Below are positions 45,503-53,142 of a DNA stretch of 64,000 nt, in pieces; the first letter of the stretch is position 1, and the number at the start of each line of letters is the position of its first letter. The stretch is from contig NZ_CP014750.1 in assembly GCF_001592435.1 (NCBI RefSeq), forward strand, positions 1,674,001-1,738,000, in the 5' to 3' direction. The DNA comes from Thermococcus peptonophilus. GTDB lineage: Archaea > Methanobacteriota_B > Thermococci > Thermococcales > Thermococcaceae. The translations under genes and the position numbers were made by a program. The notes under the pieces were generated by a model that worked only from the letters and a program-made list of their open reading frames with translations, was not told where the DNA came from and made no database searches.

Positions 45503-45898
45503 TTACTCGGACGAGCCGAACAGTTCAAGACACACCCTGCACCTTTTTGGATCGAGCTCGGGGTCAATCTTTGAATGGAATGAACATACGTAGCCCTTCC
45601 CTAGCATGTAAACAGCTATTTCCATCAGCCTTTTCTGGATGGCGTACTCGCTTGGCCTTTCATTAAGAATCCAATCGGCGGTCCCCTTAATGAGAGAATC
45701 AACGTCCGGAAAAGATGAAACATCAATTAGAGCTCCCCTGTTCATCCTCAGGTAGCGGGAAACCGCCGACTGTGTGATGTGGAGTAAGCTAGCTATTTCG
45801 GTCTGCTTCAGGCCTTTCTCCCTGAGTATCCCCACGAGCCTTCTCCTCAGGGAGGGATAGACGTAGCGCGAGGCCACTTCGAGAGGGCTTATCTTCAT
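45503..45898 (-). CDS. HTH transcriptional regulator with C-terminal Cys/His set
   Basis: 131 residues. A helix-turn-helix (LRRRLVGILREKGLKQTEIASLLHITQSAVSRYLRMNRG, about 17-55) is followed by a helical part and a tail with C105, H108, C120 and C123 (C-x2-H, then C-x2-C). Those residues could hold zinc or an Fe-S cluster, or act as a thiol sensor. It has its own TATA-like promoter (cttaaataatt) inside the 34-base gap after the TusA-like gene. It resembles the archaeal COG2522-type regulators. Candidate regulator of the divergent FprA locus next door; that is inference from position. Confidence 0.8.
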   Translation of the reverse strand: MKISPLEVASRYVYPSLRRRLVGILREKGLKQTEIASLLHITQSAVSRYLRMNRGALIDVSSFPDVDSLIKGTADWILNERPSEYAIQKRLMEIAVYMLGKGYVCSFHSKIDPELDPKRCRVCLELFGSSE

Positions 45899-45932
45899 GG
45901 GTGATCATCTGGGACTGAATTATTTAAGGTTT

Positions 45933-46412
45933 TCAGCTCTTCTCCAGGGCCTTAAGCTCCTCCATCATCATCCTAAAGCGTTCGTCGCTCATTCCGATGA
46001 GCCTCTTCGCCCCCTTCAGGGTTATCGTCCTCGCGAGGGTCTTTCTCATAACTGGGTTCTCAAGGGGGGAGAAGCCGTACTTGACGAGTATCTTCAGCGA
46101 TTCCGGATAGGCCTTCAGGAGCTTTGCAACGTTGGTGTCTTCCGTTATCTCCACGAGCTTGTCGTCGCACTCTTCCTTGACCTCCATCTTAAGTTCCTTC
46201 GAGTCTTCCGTTTTGGTCACCTTAAGCACGAAGAAGCCCGAAACCTCTTTAACCTCGATTTCATAGCCCGCTTCCTCGAGCTTTGGGAGCAGGTCAACGA
46301 AGGGCTTGTCCCCTATCACTTCCAAGGTCTCCCCAGTTTTGAGCTTTCCGAGGGCTTCCATGATCATAACCGCCGGCTGTGGCGCCTTCAATCCTCTAAC
46401 GTCAAGCATCAT
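45933..46412 (-). CDS. TusA/SirA-like domain (Cys-less) fused to DUF1858
   Basis: 159 residues from ATG 46412 (next ATG at 46409), preceded by GGTGGTAAAG. The N-terminal ~75 residues match the TusA fold (LDVRGLKAPQPAVMIMEALGKLKTGE) but the sulfur-carrying Cys of C-P-x-P is Ala (KAPQP). The C-terminal part (VAKLLKAYPESLKILVKYGFSPLENPVMRKTLARTITLKGA) is DUF1858, common in redox/NO-responsive loci beside hemerythrin DUF438 proteins. Thus it is unlikely to be a sulfurtransferase. Divergent from fprA across a 110-base region with paired operator-like sites. Confidence 0.82.
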   Translation of the reverse strand: MMLDVRGLKAPQPAVMIMEALGKLKTGETLEVIGDKPFVDLLPKLEEAGYEIEVKEVSGFFVLKVTKTEDSKELKMEVKEECDDKLVEITEDTNVAKLLKAYPESLKILVKYGFSPLENPVMRKTLARTITLKGAKRLIGMSDERFRMMMEELKALEKS

Positions 46413-46428
46413 CTTTACCACCAATTCC

Positions 46429-46512
46429 AGATATGACACTTGACATATAAACGTTTCTGGGCAGACTTGACCAGCAATGCTTATAAACATTTGATATGAC
46501 ACCCGTCATGAA
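46429..46512. promoter_or_regulatory. divergent promoter region with two near-identical operator-like sites
   Basis: Site 1, ATATGACACTTGACATAT (46431-46448), overlaps the leftward TATA (minus strand CGTTTATATG, about 46444-46453). Site 2, ATATGACACCCGTCATG (46494-46510), lies between the rightward TATA (TTATAAA, 46481-46487) and the fprA ribosome binding site, at the expected transcription start. Both share ATATGACAC-x2-G-x-CAT and are imperfect palindromes; site 2 has perfect arms ATGAC/GTCAT. One copy per promoter suggests a single repressor controls both directions. The regulator is not known. Confidence 0.6.
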
Positions 46513-46521
46513 GGTGATATT

Positions 46522-47706
46522 ATGAAAACCGTTGAGATAACAAGTGGTGTCCACTGGGTGGGGGTCAAAGATTGGGACAGGAAAATTTTCGATGCCCTCA
46601 TTCCCCTGCCCCATGGGACTTCCTATAACGCATACCTGGTCATGGGGAGTGAGAAAACTGCCCTCATAGACACGGTGAACCCTGGTTTTGAGGGTGAGCT
46701 TGAGGACAAGATAAACGAGATTATGGACGTGGCGGATATTGATTATATAGTCATGAACCACGCCGAACCCGACCATTCGGGCGCGATTCCGTACCTGCTG
46801 GAGAGGAATGAAAAGGCCGTTCTGGTTGCGACGAAGAAGGGCGCGGACATAGCGAGAGCATATTATGATGTGCCGGAAGACAGGGTCATGGTTGTGAAGG
46901 ACGGTGATGAGGTCTCCCTCGGCGGGAGGACGTTGAGGTTCATAGAAGCTCCCTGGCTCCACTGGCCGGAGACCATGTTCACCTACCTCGTGGAGGATAG
47001 AATACTGTTCACGTGCGACTTTTTCGGAACCCACCTCGCAAGGGGCTTCTACGACGATGGTGTGCCAGACATCCTGACGCATGCCCAGAGGTACTTCGGC
47101 GAGATAATGATGCCTTTCTCCGCCATGGCGAGAAAAGCACTTCAGAAGATTGGGGAACTTGAGATAGAGATGATCGCCCCGAGCCACGGGCCCGTATACA
47201 GGAACCCGAGAAGGATAATCGAGGCGTATAAGGGGTGGAGCAACGGCAAAACGCGGGAGAAAGTGCTCATAGCATACGTGAGCATGTACGGCACCAACGA
47301 GGGAATGATTAAGGAACTCGCGACCCGCTTAACCGCCGAGGGGATAGAGGTCGTTGTTTACAACCTTGTGAACTTGGACATAGGGGAGATAGCCAAAGAC
47401 CTTGTGGATTCGAGAGCAATAGTGCTCGCCGCGCCCACCGTACTTGGAGGGGCCCATCCGCTGGCAGTCTATGCTGCATACCTCGTAAAAGCCCTCAGAC
47501 CACCGGCAGAGTATGCCGTTTTAATAGGCTCCCACGGGTGGCACGGGAGGAGCAATGATGCTCTCCTAGAAGTGCTGGGGGGAGTGAACCTCGAACTTCT
47601 GGGCACTCTTGACGTCCACGCGAGGCCCAGGAGGGGTGATTATAACGAACTCCTCAGGCTAACGAACCTGCTGATAAAAAAGGTTAGGGGGGATGAGAAT
47701 GACTGA
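46522..47706 (+). CDS. fprA: FprA family flavodiiron protein
   Basis: 394 residues: a metallo-beta-lactamase-type di-iron domain with all ligands (MNHAEPDHSGAIP: H, E, D, H; PWLHWPE: H; FTCDFFGTH: D; APSHGPVYR: H) and a C-terminal flavodoxin domain (IAYVSMYGTNEGMIKELA, LAAPTVLGGAHPLAVYA). It reduces O2 to water or NO to N2O with electrons from rubredoxin, protecting this strict anaerobe. GAAGGTGAT lies seven bases before the ATG. It is first in an operon with a DUF438 protein and an M24-like protein. Confidence 0.93.
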   Translation: MKTVEITSGVHWVGVKDWDRKIFDALIPLPHGTSYNAYLVMGSEKTALIDTVNPGFEGELEDKINEIMDVADIDYIVMNHAEPDHSGAIPYLLERNEKAVLVATKKGADIARAYYDVPEDRVMVVKDGDEVSLGGRTLRFIEAPWLHWPETMFTYLVEDRILFTCDFFGTHLARGFYDDGVPDILTHAQRYFGEIMMPFSAMARKALQKIGELEIEMIAPSHGPVYRNPRRIIEAYKGWSNGKTREKVLIAYVSMYGTNEGMIKELATRLTAEGIEVVVYNLVNLDIGEIAKDLVDSRAIVLAAPTVLGGAHPLAVYAAYLVKALRPPAEYAVLIGSHGWHGRSNDALLEVLGGVNLELLGTLDVHARPRRGDYNELLRLTNLLIKKVRGDEND

Positions 47707-49039
47707 GCTTTTAAACAACCGCGAGTACAAGAAGGAACAGCTCAAGAGGCTCCTCCTCAGGATACACGAGGGGGAGAGCGTTGAGAAGCTTAAGGATGAG
47801 TTCAGACAGGTTTTAAGTGGCATATCCCCGCTTGAGATACCCCTTATCGAGCAGGAACTCGTGAAGGAGGGAATATCTGCGAAGGACATAGCCAAGATGT
47901 GCGACCTCCACGTTGAACTCTTCAGGGAAGCGGTTAAGGGAACCGACGAGCTTGAGGAGAGAGATTTACCCGACGGCCACCCGCTCAAGACCCTCTACCT
48001 TGAGAACAAGGAGATAATGAAGGACGCCGAGATGCTCAACCTCTACGCGAGAACGCTCGCCACAACGAAGGACGAGCGCATGAGGAAAGAGATTCTGGGA
48101 GTGCTTGAGGAGATAGTGAGCAACCTTCGGAAGGTCGGATTCACCCACTACAACCGCGAGGAGATGCTGACCTTCCCCTACATCGAGCGGAGAGGTTTAA
48201 CCGCGATAGCCACCGTCCTCTGGACGAAGCACGACGAGATCAGGTTCATGATCAAGTATCTGGCTGAACTTCTCAGAAAGAGGGAAGAAATGCCCTGGGA
48301 CGAGTTCGTTGAGCGCTTTAAGAACAAGGCAGGTGAAGCGGCCTTCGCCCTCAGCGACATGGTCTTCAGGGAGAACAACATCTACTACCCAACTCTAAAG
48401 GCACTCCTCAGCGAGGGCGAGTGGAAAGCCATAAGAATGCAGGAAGATGAGTACGGCTACTACAAGGTGAACCCACCTGAATGGGATCCTGGAGAGGACG
48501 TTAAGCCTCTCCATCCATGGGAGATAAACCCCGAGCTGAGCGTTGAGCAGCTTCTCGGTTTGCCGAAGGAAGTCCAGGAAGCCCTAAAAGGCCAGCCCCT
48601 TGAGTTTGACAAGAGCGAGCTTAAGAGGGAGGGGGACATAGACCTCGGGACAGGCTACCTCAACATCGAAGAGCTTAGGGCCATCTTCGAGGCCCTACCA
48701 GTTGACGTTACTTTCATAGATAAAGATGATCGCGTTCGCTTCTTCTCCCCAGGTGAGAGGATATTCGGCCGCTCTCTCAGCGTCCTCGGAAGGCCGGTTC
48801 AGCTCTGCCATCCGCCGAAGAGCGTCCACATCGTCAACAAAATCCTCAGGGCCTTCAAGGAGGGCAGGAAAAAGGAAGCAACCTTCTGGATAAGGCTCGG
48901 GCCAAAATACGTTTACATCAGGTACGTTCCCCTCTTCAACGAGAAGGGCGAATACATAGGGACGCTTGAGATGACCATGGACATAGCACCTTACAAAGAG
49001 ATAAAAGGAGAAAAGCGCCTACTTGACTGGAGGGATTGA
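47699..49039 (+). CDS. DUF438 protein: hemerythrin-like domain plus PAS domain
   Basis: 446 residues. DUF438 N-terminus (about 1-85), then an HHE hemerythrin-like four-helix bundle (DGHPLKTLYLENKEIM, VGFTHYNREEMLTFPYIERRGL, LWTKHDEIRFMIKYLAE, with likely iron His/Glu ligands), then a PAS-like domain (FEALPVDVTFIDKDDRVRFFSP to YIGTLEMTMDIAPYK). It probably senses or binds O2/NO at a di-iron site and a PAS cofactor. The start at ATG 47699 has AGGGGGGAT correctly spaced; ATG 47693 lies too close to it. It overlaps fprA by 8 bases. Confidence 0.85.
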   Translation: MTELLNNREYKKEQLKRLLLRIHEGESVEKLKDEFRQVLSGISPLEIPLIEQELVKEGISAKDIAKMCDLHVELFREAVKGTDELEERDLPDGHPLKTLYLENKEIMKDAEMLNLYARTLATTKDERMRKEILGVLEEIVSNLRKVGFTHYNREEMLTFPYIERRGLTAIATVLWTKHDEIRFMIKYLAELLRKREEMPWDEFVERFKNKAGEAAFALSDMVFRENNIYYPTLKALLSEGEWKAIRMQEDEYGYYKVNPPEWDPGEDVKPLHPWEINPELSVEQLLGLPKEVQEALKGQPLEFDKSELKREGDIDLGTGYLNIEELRAIFEALPVDVTFIDKDDRVRFFSPGERIFGRSLSVLGRPVQLCHPPKSVHIVNKILRAFKEGRKKEATFWIRLGPKYVYIRYVPLFNEKGEYIGTLEMTMDIAPYKEIKGEKRLLDWRD

Positions 49040-49041
49040 AA

Positions 49042-50118
49042 GTGAGGGGCGACGAGAAGATCTTCAGAAGAAGGGTCGAGCGCTTTCAGGAACTTATGAG
49101 GGAGAACGACATCGATGGGGCCGTCATAAGGACGCTCTCCACCTTCATATACTTCACCGGAACCAAGTGGCTACGTCCGAGCCTTCTCATCCCCGCTGAA
49201 GGAGAGCCAACTGTGTTCGTCATCAAAGGGGAAGCTGAAGAGTTCAGAAGGAGGAGCTGGATAGAGGACGTGCGCGAGTTCCAGCGCGTTGAAGACTTAA
49301 TGGCAGGTGTTGTGACTTGGGTGAACGGCAACGGCTTTTCAAGGGTTGGACACGAGTTCAGCGTCGAGAGGGACGCTTACCTTCTCTTTCTCAAGCTCTT
49401 CCAGAGGCTCAACCCGATGGTTGAGGTGGTTGACATTCTCGAACTCACAATGAGCCTCAGGATGATAAAGGACCCCTGGGAGATAGAGAACATCAGGAAA
49501 GCGGGAAAGATAGCGCAGAAGGGCATGAAGGTTGCCGAAGAGGTCATAAGACCGGGAGTGAGCGAGACAGAGATTGCCGCCGAGGTTTACCGCGAGCTGA
49601 TGATCAACGGGAGCGAAGAACCCAAGGTCTACGTTTCCACAACCCCTAGGGCGCACGCCGAGCCTTTTAGGGACTTAAAGGTGAAGGAGAACGGGGTTGT
49701 CACGGTGGTCATCGGAACCGACTGGAACCACTACTACGCCAACACCGCGAGAACCTTCGTAGTTGGAGAACCCGGAGAGAGGGTCAGGAGGGCAATAGAA
49801 GTTAAGGAAAAGGCCCTTCAGATAGCCCTCGAGGAGACCCGCGTTGGGGCAACGTTAAATTCAGTTGAAAAGAAACTCTCGGACTTTTTCAAGGAGAACG
49901 GCTTTGGGGACGCCTACCTTGCCGGCTACACCCACGGCGTCGGCCTTCTCATCGAGGAACTCCCGATGCCTACAATAGTGGTTCCGACGAGGGCAACCAA
50001 GGTTGCCGAGAACATGGTGCTCAGCATAATTCACACACCGCTGATGATCCCGGAGGGAGCAATAAAGCACGAGGACACCTACCTCGTGAGGAAGGACGGC
50101 CTCGAGAGGCTCACGTGA
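49042..50118 (+). CDS. M24 (Xaa-Pro peptidase-like) protein with altered metal site
   Basis: 358 residues: creatinase-type N-domain (MRENDIDGAVIRTLSTFIYFTGTKWLRP) and pitta-bread C-domain. Usual metal ligands D, D, H, E, E appear changed: GTDWNHYYANTARTF has Asp then Asn where the second Asp is expected; THGVGLLIEEL keeps His; SIIHTPLMIPEG has His where Glu of EPG is expected; KHEDTYLV keeps the last Glu. It may be a non-peptidase homologue or bind metal differently. GTG 49042 has GGAGGG seven bases upstream; TTG 49036 is too close to it. Third gene of the fprA operon. Confidence 0.72.
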   Translation: MRGDEKIFRRRVERFQELMRENDIDGAVIRTLSTFIYFTGTKWLRPSLLIPAEGEPTVFVIKGEAEEFRRRSWIEDVREFQRVEDLMAGVVTWVNGNGFSRVGHEFSVERDAYLLFLKLFQRLNPMVEVVDILELTMSLRMIKDPWEIENIRKAGKIAQKGMKVAEEVIRPGVSETEIAAEVYRELMINGSEEPKVYVSTTPRAHAEPFRDLKVKENGVVTVVIGTDWNHYYANTARTFVVGEPGERVRRAIEVKEKALQIALEETRVGATLNSVEKKLSDFFKENGFGDAYLAGYTHGVGLLIEELPMPTIVVPTRATKVAENMVLSIIHTPLMIPEGAIKHEDTYLVRKDGLERLT

Positions 50119-50161
50119 GCTTTTTTAATTCCTTTTTTCAAAAATCCCTCAAGGGATCGTC

Positions 50162-50954
50162 ATGAGGGTAATCCTAACCGGCGGAACTGGCTTCATCGGC
50201 GGCTTTCTGAGGGCTGAACTCATCCAAAGGGGACATGAGGTAGTGATCCCAACAAGGAAGGACATAGCCATCCCTGGTGTAAAAACCGTTCGAGTCAGGG
50301 GAGAACCCGAGGAATACGGGAGGCTCGTTGAAGAACTCCATCCTGATGCAGTGACAAACCTCATCGGCGTCCTCAGAGGGGATTACCATAAGGCTCACGT
50401 GGCCATCCCGAGGGAGATAGCCAGGGCTTGCAACTCATGCAGGTTAATCCAGATGAGCGCCCTCGGTGCCGATGAGGACTCAGAAATCCCCTATTTTCGA
50501 ACCAAAGCCCTCGGAGAGAAGGAAGTGAGAAAGGTTAAGAGCTACGCGATAGCTAGACCTTCCCTCGTTCTTGGGCCGAACCAGAGGCTCTTCCACGATG
50601 CCCTTAAGTGGAGGATCTTCCCAAATCTAAAAACCCCGTCCAGCCGATAGACGTGAGGGATCTAGCGAAGATCATCGGGAAATCCTTGAGGGAGATGAGA
50701 ACCTCGAAGTGAACCTCTGCGGTGAAAAGGTGATAGCGCTGGGTGAACTCGTGGGTAGGGTCTTATCGTCAGCTGGAAAGCGAGTGCTCCTCGTTCCGGT
50801 TCCAGAGGGCCTTCTCCGCCTCGCCGGAAAGTTCAGACCTACTGTTTCGATGGGCCTTAAGCCGAACACCTGCGAGAGTAACGACGCCCTTTCTTTCCTT
50901 AAGCCTATCCCGCTTGAGGAGTCAATACACTGGACGGCGGAGGGGTTGCGGTGA
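50162..50954 (+). pseudogene. NAD(P)-dependent epimerase (NDUFA9-like), two frameshifts
   Basis: Starts MRVILTGGTGFIGGFLRAELIQRGH (Rossmann G-x-x-G-x-x-G) and stays in frame to about 50630, then continues one base off as NPVQPIDVRDLAKIIGKSLRE to about 50690, then again one base off as DENLEVNLCGEKVIALGELVGRVL to the stop at 50954. Each break fits one missing base, the first next to a run of A5C4. The joined protein (about 264 residues) is complete and well conserved in form. It ends in a 4-base overlap with the next, also frameshifted, gene. Confidence 0.75.
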
Positions 50955-51566
50955 GGTACGACCTAGCGAGCTACATCTACGAACCGATAAACACGCTCCT
51001 TGAAGTCCCTACTGGAATACGAGATGCAAGAAAAGAGATAATTAAAAAAGCTCGGGGAAAAGTCATTGAGCTTGGTGTTGGGACGGGCTTAAACCTTCCG
51101 CTCTATCCAGAGGGCGTTGAGATTGTCGGAATTGACATCAGCGAAAAAATGCTTGAGAAGGCCAGGAAGAAGAGCTCGAAGGCGAAGGTTTCGCTGAGGA
51201 AGGCCGATGCGCGAGAGTTGCCTTTTTCTGATGGCTCCTTCGATACTGCAGTTTCTACGTTCTTCCTCTGCGTTGTCCCTGAGAAGGAGAAGGTTATCAA
51301 AGAAATTTACAGGGTTCTCAAACCCAGTGGGGTTTTTCCTTGTGATGGAGTGTTCACCCCCGGATAACCTTCTCTTCAGGGGGTTCCTAAAAGGTCTCAG
51401 CGCAATAACGAGCAGATTGACAGGAACGGACTTCCGGACGAACGTTAGTAGACTGTTAGAGGAGAACAGCTTTTCGGTCGTTGAGGAGCGGAAGCTCGTG
51501 AACGGGGCTGTAATAGTTTTAACGGCCCTTTCTGAGAAGGAGGAGAAAGGCTATCCTGGGGAATAA
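50951..51566 (+). pseudogene. SAM-dependent methyltransferase, one frameshift
   Basis: First frame from ATG 50951: VIELGVGTGLNLPLYPEGVEIVGIDIS, LRKADARELPFSDGSFDTAVSTFFLCVVP, ending LKPSGVF. At a run of five T (51333-51337) it shifts; with one T fewer it continues as LVMECSPPDNLLFRGFLKGLSAITSRLTG to the stop at 51566. The result is a normal class I methyltransferase of about 205 residues, of the UbiE/COQ5-like group. Substrate unknown. The 3' end overlaps the convergent methyltransferase by 48 bases. Confidence 0.75.
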
Positions 51567-52211
51567 CCAGCGGAGCTTTAACGTTGAGAACCCAGCGCTT
51601 TCGAATTCTTTCGCCAGCTCCTCCGGGTAAGGGAACTTCCCGATGGACTCCGCGAGGTACGAGTAGGCCTTTTTATTGCCCGTTATCAAACCCCCAACTA
51701 ACGGGACTACCCTCTCTGTGTAGAACCACGCGAGCTTTCCGAGAATTGAGGGATTCCGCGAAAACTCCAGAACGGCCAGCACCCCGTCGGGTTTTAGCAC
51801 CCTGTAAAGCTCTCCTATTGCTTTCCTTCTATCGAAAAAGTTCCTGACGCCGAAGGCAACTGTGATAAAATCAAAGCTCTCATCATCGAAGGGCATCTCC
51901 TCTGCGAAGCCGGGAACGAGCCTTGCGAAAGGGACTTTTTTCTTTGCAACTTCGAGCATGTTCTCACTGCAGTCAAGACCGTAGAACTCTGCACAGATGC
52001 CTTTCTCATCGAGCTTCTTCTTGAGACAGCGGAGCATGTCCCCGGTTCCGCAGGCGACGTCCAGAACGCTGATTCTGCCCCCTGCGGGAGAAAGAGCTTC
52101 CAAGGCCTCCTCACAGGTTCTTCTCCTCCAGCAGCAGTCGAGGTTGAGACTTATCAGTCTGTTGGCTAGGTCATAGCGCTCTGCTATGCTGTTAAACAGC
52201 TCCCTTACCAA
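51519..52211 (-). CDS. UbiE/MenG-like methyltransferase
   Basis: 230 residues starting at TTG 52211 (LVRELFNSIAERYDLANRLISLNLD), where GGGAGG lies seven bases upstream; longer forms would run into the ABC remnant. Motifs: ISVLDVACGTGDMLRC, YGLDCSENMLEVA, AFGVRNFFDRRKAIGELYRVLKPDG and FPRIAFLLLLR. In bacteria UbiE methylates quinones; here the product is unknown, but a prenyl-diphosphate synthase remnant is close, which hints at a former prenyl-lipid pathway. It overlaps the ABC remnant by 20 bases. Confidence 0.82.
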   Translation of the reverse strand: MVRELFNSIAERYDLANRLISLNLDCCWRRRTCEEALEALSPAGGRISVLDVACGTGDMLRCLKKKLDEKGICAEFYGLDCSENMLEVAKKKVPFARLVPGFAEEMPFDDESFDFITVAFGVRNFFDRRKAIGELYRVLKPDGVLAVLEFSRNPSILGKLAWFYTERVVPLVGGLITGNKKAYSYLAESIGKFPYPEELAKEFESAGFSTLKLRWLFPRIAFLLLLRKGR

Positions 52212-52530
52212 TCTCTTCCCTCCCGATGACTTTCTTAACAATGGCCGGCCTTCCTGATAGGACATAAACCCTGTCGGCGATCCTGAAAAGTTCATCGAGC
52301 TGATGAGACACTATCATGAATGCCTTTCCTTTATCCTTCAGCTCCGAGATGAGTGCTAAAAGGGCTTCGATTGAGTCAGAATCAAGACCGGTGAAAGGCT
52401 CGTTAAGAACAGTAACGTCTGCATCCATTAGAATCGCCCCCAGGATTGCCACCTTCCTCCTGTTGCCACCGCTCACCTCCTTCGGGTAGAGGCCGAGATA
52501 CTCCAGGGGGCGGTCAGGGGGACTGTTCAC
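52192..52530 (-). pseudogene. ABC transporter ATPase, 5'-truncated remnant
   Basis: 112 residues covering only the C-terminal half of an ABC ATPase: signature EVSGGNRRKVAI, Walker B DVTVLNEPFTGLD, H-loop MIVSHQLDE. The N-terminal half with the Walker A P-loop is missing. Upstream (to the right) the sequence becomes, on the other strand, a prenyl synthase also without its N-terminus; so one deletion around 52530 seems to have removed both 5' halves. Not expected to work. Confidence 0.78.
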
Positions 52531-53022
52531 CTTGATATTGAGACCTACTACAAGATCATCGACGGAAAGACTGGCAGGCTCTTTGGAGCTTCTTTTGCCC
52601 TTCCAGCTTACTACCTTGGAAAACCCTTCTGGGTGAAGCTTGACAGTGCCGGAACGCTAGTTGGAAGGGCCTTCCAGATAGTTGATGATGTTTTGGATTA
52701 TTTCCCAGGAACTGGAAAGGACCGCTTCAAGGACCTCCTGAATGGAAAAACAACACTTCCGCTCATCCTTTACACGGAGAGGTACGGCTCTTCATTTGTT
52801 GAAAAAACTCTCAAAGATCCTACTGAGGATAACCTTCTCGAACTGTTTGGGAGAATGAAAAATGCGGGAGTCTTCAGGGAAGCAGTTACTATCGCCAAGG
52901 GCTTCATCGAGAAGGCCATTAAGACCATTTTATCCCTCCCCTTCGACTCAAAACCCGTTGTCGAGCTCGTTTCGGAGTACTTCGATGAGGTTTTCTTAAA
53001 GTTTGAAAACCCCTCGTCTTAG
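52531..53022 (+). pseudogene. polyprenyl diphosphate synthase, 5'-truncated remnant
   Basis: The frame ending at 53022 reads back to about 52531 as DIETYYKIIDGKTGRLFGASFALPAYYLGK, then FQIVDDVLDYFPGTGKDRFKDLLNGKTTLPLIL, the second Asp-rich motif of trans-prenyl synthases. The first DDxxD motif and about 165 residues are missing. An internal GTG at 52633 is not a believable start. Both this fragment and the ABC remnant end at the same point, pointing to a deletion. Confidence 0.78.
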
Positions 53023-53142
53023 CCTATCATCTTTCACCCATTGTGCACAATCGCCCAAGATGGTTCCGCATATAGACGAAAAAGCTTAAAAAGGTTCGTT
53101 AGACAAACCTAATGGATTTTTGGCTCACGCGGGGGGAAGGCA

